DNA of 6,184 bases from Methanosarcinaceae archaeon (GTDB lineage Archaea; Halobacteriota; Methanosarcinia; Methanosarcinales; Methanosarcinaceae). The notes under the pieces were generated by a model. That model saw only the letters and a list, made by a program, of their open reading frames with translations, was not told where the DNA came from and searched no databases. The position numbers and the translations under genes were made by a program. This document shows positions 1 through 5,902 of the stretch, one piece after another. The first letter of the stretch is position 1, and the number at the start of each line of letters is the position of its first letter. The DNA lies in NCBI GenBank assembly GCA_020793555.1, contig DQIO01000177.1:1-6184 (forward strand), read 5' to 3'.

Positions 1-2
1 TC

Positions 3-827
3 GAACTGGTTGGCGGGAGTGATATGTATGACCTCAATTACAAGATACCTGTCAAGGTTGATGACAGGGATTTGAAACTCATCGTGTCAAATCTGCCTTC
101 AACTGTTATGAATGAGATTGCCATCATCACTCTTGATATTGTGAACACTCGCGCAAATGATGTGACATCTGTCATTGTAAAATCTGTTGGGGATGGTGTC
201 GTTTTCACACCTTCAGAGGTATTTGTCGGAACCATTACGGCAGGAAATAAATCTACTGCGACGTTTACTCTTGATACAATGGAGTCCAGTTCCGGTGTTA
301 AAGATGTGTCATTTTCGGCATCGTACTTCAATGGCGATAACCTACACAGTTCCACAGAGATGAGTACTACTATTAATGTTGTTGAGAAGTCATCACTGCT
401 TCTGACAGCGATTGAGATTGCGGATATCGGGTCAAAATATTCGATTACCGGAGATATCAATAATGTGGGGACGACTGATGCCAAGAACGTCATGGTGTCG
501 ATAGTGGAATCTGATGATGTAGAACCGATCCAGCCGTATGCTTACTATTTTATAGGCACTCTTGAAGCAGATGATTTCAGCAGTTTTGAATTATCAGCAC
601 GTGTATCCGGCGACAGAACAAGTATTCCGGTTCTTATCGAATTCAGGAACACTGATAATGCGTATACTTCTATCACTGAAACGATCGATCTGGGGAGCAA
701 TTCAATAACTGTTTCAGATAGCAGCGAGGGTATGTCGCCGATTGTTATAGGTGCTATCGTAATATCTGCTATTGCAATTATTGGTATCATCGGCTTTTCA
801 TGGAAAAAGCGCAAGGAAAGTGCGTGA
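3..827 (+). CDS. Exported Ig-like (COG1361/S-layer-type) protein, C-terminal membrane anchor, 5'-partial
   Basis: The frame is open to the left edge (codons before the ATG at 24 read ELVGGSD), so the gene very likely starts outside the window and the ATG at 24 is internal. The visible part has two beta-rich, Thr/Ser/Val-rich repeats of about 100 residues (counting from the ATG, roughly 17-119 and 123-226). Both have the alternating pattern of CARDB/COG1361 Ig-like domains found in archaeal surface proteins. Residues 239-259 (nt 738-800) form one hydrophobic helix followed by the basic tail WKKRKESA, which predicts an extracellular protein anchored by its C terminus. The stop is 18 bases before the ABC ATPase, so it is probably co-transcribed. 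By position it takes the place of the MacA adaptor of bacterial MacAB systems, but there is no sequence sign of MacA. Its role as substrate-binding or adaptor subunit is inference; the domain type is fairly secure. Confidence 0.85.
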   Translation, partial: ELVGGSDMYDLNYKIPVKVDDRDLKLIVSNLPSTVMNEIAIITLDIVNTRANDVTSVIVKSVGDGVVFTPSEVFVGTITAGNKSTATFTLDTMESSSGVKDVSFSASYFNGDNLHSSTEMSTTINVVEKSSLLLTAIEIADIGSKYSITGDINNVGTTDAKNVMVSIVESDDVEPIQPYAYYFIGTLEADDFSSFELSARVSGDRTSIPVLIEFRNTDNAYTSITETIDLGSNSITVSDSSEGMSPIVIGAIVISAIAIIGIIGFSWKKRKESA

Positions 828-845
828 TCCGGTAGTGGTGTCATT

Positions 846-1532
846 ATGCCTGATCAAATCGTTGAATTGCAAAATGTTACCAAGATGTATACTCTTGGTT
901 CAAATAAGATATATGCACTCAATAAGGTTGACCTGTCGATAAAAAAAGGTGATTTTGTAACTATTATGGGTCCGTCGGGTTCGGGTAAATCCACTCTTCT
1001 TAATATGATTGGGTGTCTTGACCTTCCCACTGAGGGGACTGTTAAGATTAACGGGATTGACATTTCTACTCTGGATGATGATAAACTGACGGCGATTCGC
1101 AGGAATAATATAGGGTTCATTTTCCAGCAGTTCAATTTGATACAGGCATTGACCGCGATCGAAAATGTGGAGATGCCAATGATCTTTAACAATGCATCAG
1201 CCGATGTAAGGAGAGAAAAGGCACTTTCGATGTTTGAGCGTGCGAATCTTGAAGCCGAATACGCAGACCATAAACCAAACGAACTGTCAGGCGGGCAACA
1301 ACAGAGGGTGGCGATTGCGCGTGCTCTTGCAAATGATCCGCCGATCATACTTGCGGATGAACCGACAGGTAACCTTGATACTAAAACCGGCAAAAGTGTG
1401 ATGGATCTTTTGAGTGATCTCAATGCGAAGGGGACGACTGTTATCGTGGTGACGCATGACCAAAAACTTGCGGAATACTCGAATTTGAATATCAGGCTCA
1501 GTGACGGGGAGGTGTGTCATGAATTTGACTAA
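846..1532 (+). CDS. ABC transporter ATP-binding protein, LolD/MacB family
   Basis: This 228-residue protein is full length for the LolD/MacB/FtsE class of ATPases that drive MacB-type permeases. Everything needed is present: Walker [10 protein letters not shown] (42-50), Q-loop in FQQFNL (93-98), signature LSGGQQQR (147-154), Walker B IILADEP (167-173), D-loop NLD (176-178) and the switch histidine in VVTHD (H204). The FQQFNLI and [15 protein letters not shown] forms are typical of the LolD/MacB subfamily rather than of nutrient importers. It should act as a homodimer on the cytoplasmic face, powering mechanotransmission or export by the downstream permease. The ATG at 846 has GGTG at 837-840, five bases upstream. 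Its 3' end overlaps the permease start by 14 bases, which indicates translational coupling. The substrate cannot be told from sequence. Confidence 0.97.
   Translation: MPDQIVELQNVTKMYTLGSNKIYALNKVDLSIKKGDFVTIMGPSGSGKSTLLNMIGCLDLPTEGTVKINGIDISTLDDDKLTAIRRNNIGFIFQQFNLIQALTAIENVEMPMIFNNASADVRREKALSMFERANLEAEYADHKPNELSGGQQQRVAIARALANDPPIILADEPTGNLDTKTGKSVMDLLSDLNAKGTTVIVVTHDQKLAEYSNLNIRLSDGEVCHEFD
1508..1514 (+). promoter_or_regulatory. Strong Shine-Dalgarno (GGAGGTG) of the permease gene
   Basis: GGAGGTG is complementary to the archaeal 16S rRNA 3' end and lies four bases before the ATG at 1519. It sits inside the ATPase gene and decides the permease start against the in-frame GTG at 1501. A second in-frame ATG at 1549 has a weaker AGGAG at 1540-1544. 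Confidence 0.8.
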
Positions 1533-2682
1533 AAACCTCAGGAGTAATATGTATGTTCAACTTGCCAGACGGAACCTTACGAGGCATAGTATGCGGACGG
1601 TTTTGGCAGCGATCGGGATCATTATTGGCGTAATCGCAATTTCATCAATGGGGATACTTGGGAATAGTTTGAAATTGTCGGTATCATCATCACTTGGGGA
1701 TGTGGGGAATGAACTTATCGTGTATCCGGCGTATGGCGAGAATACGGTCACGGAAAAACAGCTTGACCAATTGAAGAAGGTTGGTGATGTTGAGTCTGTT
1801 ATTCCTGTAATGATTAGCAGCGGAAAGGTTGAGTATAAAAGTGAATCTACGTATGGAAATGTATACGGCATTGAGAAAGACGATGCTTTGCTGTTGGTTG
1901 AGGTGGATGAGGGGAAGATGTTCAGGGCAGGTTCTTCTGATTGTGTGGTCGGTGCGAGTCTTGCAAGGCATTTTGAAGTAAAGGTCGGCGGCAAGATTAC
2001 AGTGAAGGATTCACAGTTTCGTGTGGTCGGGATACTTGAAGAGGCAGGATTTGGTTTTGGGATAAGTCCTGATCAGGGTGTGTTCATGTCTCCGCAGGTG
2101 TATGAGAAGATATACGACGATAAGGAGGATGGATACAACAATGTTATCATGAAGGTCAAGACCGTGGATGATATTGAGATAGTGAAAACTGCGATCGAAG
2201 ACCGGCTCAATAAAAAGGAGGAGGTTGTACAGGTTCTTGCAACGAATTCGATATTGGACAGCATTGACGAGATTTTCAATTCGATCTCGCTGTTCCTGAT
2301 GGGAATCGGTTCGATTTCGCTTCTTGTTGCAGGTGTCAGCATCCTGAATGTGATGCTCATGTCCACGATGGAACGAACCAAGGAGATCGGCATTATGAAA
2401 GCCGTCGGAGCCTCAAGAAAGGATGTTCTGAAAATGTTCATGATGGAAGCATTGTTCCTCGGAATTGCAGCCAGCCTTGTTGGCGGGATCTTAAGTTTAG
2501 GCGGCGGCTTTGTGGTTAATATCCTGATATTAAAGGAGAGTTCCTACTTTTTCGCGCCGTCCAACTTTTTGTACATCATTGCAGGCGTGCTGTTTGGAGT
2601 TGTTACGAGTCTTGCCGGTGGCATGTATCCGGCGTGGAAGGCTGCGAATATGCGGCCGTTGGATGCGTTGCGGTATGAGTGA
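1519..2682 (+). CDS. MacB/FtsX-type ABC transporter permease
   Basis: From the ATG at 1519 the product is 387 residues, the usual length for a MacB-like permease. It has the family architecture. A short cytoplasmic stretch containing ARRNLTRHSMRT is followed by TM1 (about 27-48, IGIIIGVIAISSMGI). Then comes a roughly 200-residue extracellular domain of the MacB_PCD type (about 50-250). A C-terminal FtsX domain follows, with TM2 about 254-280, TM3 about 307-335 and TM4 about 350-372. Between TM2 and TM3 lies the conserved loop MERTKEIGIMKAVGAS (284-299), which couples to the ATPase. The C terminus, RPLDALRYE, is the family's typical ending. It partners with the upstream ATPase, whose gene it overlaps. 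MacB-type proteins do not pump through the membrane but transmit ATP-driven motion to extracellular partners; here the upstream Ig-like protein is the obvious candidate. No terminator is visible after the stop. Confidence 0.95.
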   Translation: MNLTKNLRSNMYVQLARRNLTRHSMRTVLAAIGIIIGVIAISSMGILGNSLKLSVSSSLGDVGNELIVYPAYGENTVTEKQLDQLKKVGDVESVIPVMISSGKVEYKSESTYGNVYGIEKDDALLLVEVDEGKMFRAGSSDCVVGASLARHFEVKVGGKITVKDSQFRVVGILEEAGFGFGISPDQGVFMSPQVYEKIYDDKEDGYNNVIMKVKTVDDIEIVKTAIEDRLNKKEEVVQVLATNSILDSIDEIFNSISLFLMGIGSISLLVAGVSILNVMLMSTMERTKEIGIMKAVGASRKDVLKMFMMEALFLGIAASLVGGILSLGGGFVVNILILKESSYFFAPSNFLYIIAGVLFGVVTSLAGGMYPAWKAANMRPLDALRYE

Positions 2683-2724
2683 AGTTGTGGGGGTATCGAG
2701 ATATGCCGCCCCGCCCGCGAATCT

Positions 2725-2924
2725 CACTCCACAAGTGTCCACACTGGCGTTCATCTGAAAATCTCATCAGCGCGACTGTGATCGTGCTTTATACAAATAC
2801 AACATCCGATATGCCTGCAATGTTCGCAGATGCGCTGGCAACAGCAGTGTTTGTGATGGGAGAAGACGGGGTCGTGATGATAGATAGTGTGAAAAACTAT
2901 ATCTTGGACTCAAGATTGTTTTAA
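2725..2924 (+). pseudogene. Decayed 3' fragment of an apbE-like FAD:protein FMN transferase gene
   Basis: The reading from 2754 gives SENLISATVI, then FADALATAVFVMGEDGV, which matches the C-terminal part of ApbE proteins (the ADALATAxFVMG segment that follows the DPxTG motif). In the neighbouring frame, 2740-2751 encodes HTGV, and the missing base between it and SEN (a Pro codon reduced to two bases, 2752-2753) would restore HTGVPSENLISATVI. Before that, the H at 2725-2727 has the right spacing for the HIIDPxTG motif, but the residues between are degraded. The N-terminal two thirds of ApbE are absent, since the permease ends at 2682, and the last residues (KNYILDSRLF) do not look like ApbE, so both ends are lost. 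ApbE normally attaches FMN to redox proteins on the outer face of the membrane. An uninterrupted reading exists from a GTG at 2679 and overlaps the permease stop, but it is unlikely to be a gene. Confidence 0.7.
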
Positions 2925-3776
2925 GTTTTTTAATTTATGTCCAAGTGTGTCTTTCAAATGATGCATACCTTCATCATTGTTTAAATATTTTAAAATCCGG
3001 TGATGCCCAAGATTGAAAGGAATATCATCCATGCTTTGTGTAATGGGTATCACATTTTTCCCTAATGTATGAGCAATTCCTGCTTCATAAAATACATTTG
3101 GATTTTTGGAAGTAAAATCCACAATTACAATTGAAGAACAATATATTAACTCAAAAATATCCTGAATTATTGTACTATTATTCCATAAATCATCTGCCCT
3201 ATGACAAATCATGTTTTCATTAGAACATGCTTCCTTTATCGTTTCAATAACATTATCAAATTCCATATCGAACGGCATCATTACCGATACCAATTCATCA
3301 ACTACTGGTTTTTTGGGAATATCGAATACTGAAGGCAAAAAAGATATTGTACTCCTTGCATCATTTGCATCTATAGAAGTAGAAATGAAGTCATTCATCA
3401 CTTTACGAAGAGATGTATTACCAGTATTTTTATCTTTTTCCACATATAGACTTTGAGACTTCAGAATATTGTTAACTTTGTTTATAGCAATATTTTGATT
3501 TAAATCCATGAAATTAGTCGGATCTAATAAATGCTCAATAATCTTCTTTAATTCAGGAGATGGATAAGGCGATTTTGGATTCAAATCTGTATTCAAATTG
3601 CTTAAAACTCCTGCGACCCAATGCCGTCTAGTAGAACCATCGTGTTGATAATCTAAATCAATTTCCCTAAAAAATCCAGTTAAGTAAGATGAAGAACGAT
3701 AAGGAAAGCTAGTATGAGGTTCGTCCCCACAAATCATGAGCGCCAATCGGTCTATAATCGATGGTTTTAATTTCAT
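2910..3776 (-). CDS. Protein with C-terminal nucleoside-deoxyribosyltransferase/TIR-like domain, putative defence effector
   Basis: The product is 288 residues in two parts. Residues 163-265 form a Rossmann-like domain of the nucleoside 2-deoxyribosyltransferase/TIR-like class. The visible motifs are VMMPF (165-169), RADD (193-196), the DFTSKNPNVFYEAGIAHTLGK run with presumed catalytic Glu231 (220-240), PITQ (244-247) and PFNL (253-256) with R260 and Y264. Members of this fold cleave N-glycosidic bonds of nucleosides or NAD, and many sit in bacterial and archaeal conflict systems; the actual substrate here is unknown. Residues 1-110 are a helical N-terminal domain (FPYRSSSYLTGFF, GSTRRHWVAGVL) that I have seen attached to other putative effectors but cannot name with certainty; it may sense or bind partners. 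The ATG at 3776 has a weak AGGA ten bases upstream and a TATA-like box at 3815-3824. The gene is visibly A+T-richer than the exporter genes, which suggests transfer. It converges on the apbE remnant, overlapping it by 15 bases. Confidence 0.85.
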   Translation of the reverse strand: MKLKPSIIDRLALMICGDEPHTSFPYRSSSYLTGFFREIDLDYQHDGSTRRHWVAGVLSNLNTDLNPKSPYPSPELKKIIEHLLDPTNFMDLNQNIAINKVNNILKSQSLYVEKDKNTGNTSLRKVMNDFISTSIDANDARSTISFLPSVFDIPKKPVVDELVSVMMPFDMEFDNVIETIKEACSNENMICHRADDLWNNSTIIQDIFELIYCSSIVIVDFTSKNPNVFYEAGIAHTLGKNVIPITQSMDDIPFNLGHHRILKYLNNDEGMHHLKDTLGHKLKNLKQS

Positions 3777-3814
3777 GTTTTAAAATTCCTATGTGTGTAA
3801 ACAAATGTTAGCCA

Positions 3815-3824
3815 GATATATATC
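3815..3824 (-). promoter_or_regulatory. Possible TATA box for the deoxyribosyltransferase/TIR-like gene
   Basis: GATATATATC lies 38-47 bases upstream of the ATG at 3776 on the minus strand. Transcription would start about 25 bases downstream, leaving a short leader that contains the weak AGGA. The box is palindromic, so direction rests on the gene position alone, and no clear BRE is seen. It suggests this gene can be transcribed independently of the upstream PLD-like gene. Confidence 0.4.
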
Positions 3825-3966
3825 CGAGTCTGCTCTCATGTGCACTCCAATAGCAGTTACTATATCCTACAGCGTACAGACATAAAAATCCTGCTTAAAG
3901 TGATTGCGTCTTTAAAAATCATCATATTCAATCAATTCATTTCCACTCATACCAGTTTGAAATGAG

Positions 3967-4686
3967 TTAATCTTTACTCGATTTTTTATAACACGTGTAA
4001 CAAACAGGTTTTGCTACAGTACTATTAGAATTCTTTCCACAAGCATGGCAGAACTTCTCTTTATATTCAGAATTGCTGTATTTTTCCCACGATTTGTAAC
4101 ATTTTAAACAAAGTGGTTTTTCAGGATTTAGTTTTAGATCCGTTCCACATCGAATACAAAAGCCCATATCTTTCTTCGGCTGTTTTTTGTTGATTTTTGT
4201 AGGAACTTTTTTGGATTCTGTAGGGGCATTTGTCTCTATTTTTTTTACTGAAAACTCAGGTTGCTGACTTGTTTTTAGGATTATCTTCACTTCATTGAAA
4301 ATATTATTATATAACTCAGGCTCCTTTTCTTTCTCAACTATAATACCCATTTCTCGATTATTTTGTTGGGAATACTGATACAAGTTCATGGAAGCGATGA
4401 TTGCTGTATTTTCATTTAAGTAACACTTAGCGTGGAGATTTTCGCAAGCGGAAATTTTAACACTGGTTAATTCTTGCAAGAAATTCATGTCTTCGGCATT
4501 TATTTTATTATCTTTCCTATAGACTACACGAATATCGATTTTTTGTAAATCTCTTTCTGCAATAAGATGTTTGAGACTACCTGCAATTTGGAGATAGGGA
4601 CTCACCAAAATTAGTTTTTCATCTGATTTTTTAATTAATTCTTCAAGATTGTAGGATATTCCAGTAGTCGTTAAAAACTCTGCCAT
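3967..4686 (-). CDS. Phospholipase-D-like protein with two C-terminal zinc ribbons
   Basis: From the ATG at 4686 the product is 239 residues. That start is preferred because GAGGTG at 4699-4694 lies seven bases before it; the in-frame ATG at 4701 overlaps this ribosome site. Residues 1-135 form a single PLD-like unit. LILVSPYLQ (25-33) is followed by the catalytic-type motif LHAKCYLNENTAIIASMN (84-101) with H85, K87, S99 and N101, and then E112 in NNREMGI. This is the HxK...(S/G)xN form of the PLD superfamily, so a homodimer would form one active site. A Lys-rich linker (about 145-172) leads to two zinc ribbons: C177/C180 with C193/C196, and C213/C216 with C229/C232. PLD-like proteins include nucleases and phosphodiesterases; the ribbons and basic linker point towards nucleic-acid binding, but that is inference. 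It lies upstream of the TIR-like gene on the same strand, with a 190-base gap. Confidence 0.87.
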   Translation of the reverse strand: MAEFLTTTGISYNLEELIKKSDEKLILVSPYLQIAGSLKHLIAERDLQKIDIRVVYRKDNKINAEDMNFLQELTSVKISACENLHAKCYLNENTAIIASMNLYQYSQQNNREMGIIVEKEKEPELYNNIFNEVKIILKTSQQPEFSVKKIETNAPTESKKVPTKINKKQPKKDMGFCIRCGTDLKLNPEKPLCLKCYKSWEKYSNSEYKEKFCHACGKNSNSTVAKPVCYTCYKKSSKD

Positions 4687-4693
4687 TTTTATA

Positions 4694-4699
4694 CACCTC
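4694..4699 (-). promoter_or_regulatory. Shine-Dalgarno (GAGGTG) deciding the PLD-like start
   Basis: On the minus strand GAGGTG is followed by a seven-base spacer and the ATG at 4686. It overlaps the earlier in-frame ATG at 4701, which therefore cannot be the start if this site is used. Confidence 0.75.
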
Positions 4700-4848
4700 A
4701 TTAATTAATTTTTGCCATTCTGCAGTCACTATACTCGGACTTAACAGGCTTTTCGACAATATACATTTCATCAATTTAATAACCATTCAAAAATTTCAAT
4801 AAGCAAATAGCAATAAGAATTCATCATATATATAGATTTATTTGAAGT

Positions 4849-4873
4849 GGGCAGACACACCAAAACTCTGCCC
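4849..4873. repeat. Perfect 7-bp inverted repeat (GGGCAGA/TCTGCCC)
   Basis: GGGCAGA (4849-4855) pairs with TCTGCCC (4867-4873) around an 11-base loop. There is no T-run on either side, so an ordinary intrinsic terminator is unlikely. A transposon-end scar or a folded regulatory element are possible; neither is shown. Confidence 0.5.
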
Positions 4874-5225
4874 CAACACCATGATTTCAACTTGCTCTTT
4901 TCATAAAAATACCGACTGACAGTAAAGAAAAAACGAACGAGCAACTAACAAAGATCAAGGAGCAGAAAAAAACCAAATAACACATGCCGCCATCTAAAAT
5001 CACCAACTCCACGCCGGGTGAGATAAATCAAACCAATTTAATCCCCGACCTGATTGAAGAACAGTATTTTGAATTCGCAAGCATGTGCGGTTTTGGTTTG
5101 AATGCTTATTGATGATTGACAATTGATCGCACCCTGAAATCCGGCATCAACAAATTCTCATATTGATCAAAAATAAAACAACAGATTATGAGCGTATCAC
5201 TCACACCGTTACAATATGATCTCGC

Positions 5226-5267
5226 TTACGCAGCACTTAATCTCCTATGGTACTTCATTATCGCGAT
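5226..5267 (-). pseudogene. C-terminal scrap of a YhcG/DUF1016 (PD-(D/E)xK) nuclease gene
   Basis: On the minus strand 5267-5238 reads IAIMKYHRRL, which lines up without gaps with the family segment IDLLxYHRRL that directly follows EYF in DUF1016 nucleases. The catalytic Asp position is Ala (GCG, 5264-5262). After Leu the frame runs into a stop at 5228-5226, but adding one A would read LKCCV, close to the family's LKCLV. The order, strand and alignment continue the core fragment at 5902-6060, which suggests both are parts of one gene now separated by the hicAB segment. The short match is the main caveat. Confidence 0.6.
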
Positions 5268-5274
5268 GATACGA

Positions 5275-5293
5275 ACCACGGGGGCACGGAGAA
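5275..5293 (+). repeat. Left copy of imperfect direct repeat flanking hicAB
   Basis: ACCACGGGGGCACGGAGAA here corresponds to ACCATAAACACGGAGAA at 5886-5902, in the same orientation. Similarity continues weakly into TTAAG here and ATGAAG there. The copy sits directly beside the YHRRL scrap of the yhcG-like gene. Confidence 0.6.
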
Positions 5294-5327
5294 TTAAGCC
5301 TTTAGAACGCGAGCCTGATATATTATA

Positions 5328-5588
5328 TTACGCGCCAACCCTTTGAGGATGTTTGAGGTTAAACCCGTCTTCAAAGACCTTCTTAAGAAGATCTTTTCCG
5401 TGGGGCTGTGGGATGATTTGTCCTGTTTTTGTTGCAGTTTCTAACCAGAGTTCCATGGCAATCTTGACCTCTTCTAACGCTTCTTCTTCAGTATCCCCAA
5501 ATGCAGAGCATCCACGTAGCTCAGGAACCACTGCTATATAGCCCTCATCATCTTCACTGTAAAAGATTTCTATTGCATACTTATACAT
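5328..5588 (-). CDS. hicB: HicB-family antitoxin
   Basis: This 86-residue protein has the HicB partial RNase-H-like fold from its first residues: YAIEIFYSEDDEGYIAVVPELRGCSAFGDTEEEAL followed by the helix EVKIAMELWLETA. The EGYIAVVPELRGCxAxGxTxEEAL pattern is diagnostic. HicB binds and blocks HicA and usually represses the operon. The C-terminal part (about 58-86) is short and basic with no recognisable ribbon-helix-helix or helix-turn-helix domain, so autoregulation, if any, would need another means. The ATG overlaps the hicA stop by eight bases, and AGGAG lies ten bases upstream inside hicA, so the two are translationally coupled. The reading frame is intact, which suggests a functional pair. 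Confidence 0.93.
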   Translation of the reverse strand: MYKYAIEIFYSEDDEGYIAVVPELRGCSAFGDTEEEALEEVKIAMELWLETATKTGQIIPQPHGKDLLKKVFEDGFNLKHPQRVGA

Positions 5589-5841
5589 CGTGTTCGAACT
5601 CCTCTAAGAGATTGTATTTTTCAACAATTTTTATAAACTGTTTCACTTGATATGGTTTTGCTTTTCCACCTACATTTTGGAAATACAGCATTTCCCCGAT
5701 TTCTTCCTGAACATAAATACGATGACTACCTTTTCCACCTTTAAATCTAAAACCAAAAGCTTCTACAATTTTACATAATTTTTCAAAACGAACGTTTTTT
5801 GGATTATTTTTTAAGTCCTCAAACAAACGACGCTTTTTCAT
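5581..5841 (-). CDS. hicA: HicA-family mRNA-interferase toxin
   Basis: From the ATG at 5841 the product is 86 residues, within the usual range for HicA. The double-stranded-RNA-binding-like fold is recognisable: NPKNVRFEKLCKIVEAFGF (13-31), then the active-site strand GGKGSHRIYV with catalytic His40, then IGEMLYFQNVGGKAKPYQVKQFIKIVEKY. HicA cleaves mRNA and stops growth unless bound by HicB. An in-frame TTG at 5856 would add five residues but has no ribosome site. The ATG also lacks one, and a TATA-like TTTTAATTTAA lies at about the distance expected for a leaderless message starting at the ATG. Toxin-before-antitoxin order with a short overlap is normal for hicAB. The pair lies inside the direct-repeat-bounded segment that seems to interrupt a nuclease gene. 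Confidence 0.93.
   Translation of the reverse strand: MKKRRLFEDLKNNPKNVRFEKLCKIVEAFGFRFKGGKGSHRIYVQEEIGEMLYFQNVGGKAKPYQVKQFIKIVEKYNLLEEFEHDV
5599..5604 (-). promoter_or_regulatory. hicB Shine-Dalgarno (GAGGAG) within hicA
   Basis: GAGGAG on the minus strand lies ten bases before the hicB ATG at 5588, inside the hicA reading frame. It allows efficient antitoxin translation from the shared message, in contrast to hicA, which has no such site. Confidence 0.65.
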
Positions 5842-5857
5842 ATAAATACAACCCAAA

Positions 5858-5874
5858 CATTAAATTAAAACTTT
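5858..5874 (-). promoter_or_regulatory. Possible BRE/TATA element for leaderless hicA
   Basis: The minus strand reads CGAAAAGTTTTAATTTAA. A BRE-like purine-A stretch precedes a TATA-like box whose centre is about 25 bases from the hicA ATG at 5841. It fits a leaderless start, consistent with the absence of a ribosome site. The region is A+T-rich, so chance is a real alternative. Confidence 0.35.
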
Positions 5875-5885
5875 TCGCACCATAT

Positions 5886-5902
5886 ACCATAAACACGGAG
5901 AA
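5886..5902 (+). repeat. Right copy of imperfect direct repeat flanking hicAB
   Basis: ACCATAAACACGGAGAA matches the copy at 5275-5293 in its ACCA and CACGGAGAA parts. Its outer end coincides with the point where similarity to the YhcG-type nuclease stops. Confidence 0.6.

Larger units (their letters stand above)
4702..5327. other. Gene-poor interval with a hairpin, TATA-like sequence and yhcG debris
   Basis: No intact gene is visible in these 626 bases. The left part is very A+T-rich, with a TATA-like CATATATATAG near 4826-4836 that could serve either strand. A perfect 7-bp inverted repeat lies at 4849-4873. From about 5226 to 5267 the minus strand carries a YhcG-type nuclease scrap, and one copy of the ACCA...CACGGAGAA repeat sits at 5275-5293. 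Between about 4990 and 5225 the minus strand may hold further, much more decayed yhcG C-terminal sequence (for example a reading ANSKY near 5065-5090), but this is too degraded to assert. Confidence 0.6.

Noticed and set aside
2884..2900. Weak stem ATAGT/ACTAT as a terminator for the TIR-like gene
   Set aside because: Only five A/T-rich pairs with no following T-run on the minus strand.
2679..2924. Intact 81-codon gene overlapping the permease stop
   Set aside because: It starts with GTG and has no ribosome site. Its second half is an ApbE C-terminal piece, and its first half is the wrong frame upstream of a one-base deletion; a pseudogene explains it better.
3789..3839. Minus-strand 16-residue reading MRADSDIYLANICLHT with a GGAG upstream
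   Set aside because: Too short to support; it covers the TATA-like element of the downstream gene and shows no sign of coding.
4984..5112. Plus-strand 42-codon reading beginning MPPSKITNS
   Set aside because: No ribosome site at a workable distance and no recognisable domain. It lies antisense to possible yhcG debris, so chance is likelier.
5353..5541. Plus-strand reading opposite hicB
   Set aside because: It is the mirror of a well-recognised antitoxin gene, and its translation has no domain features.
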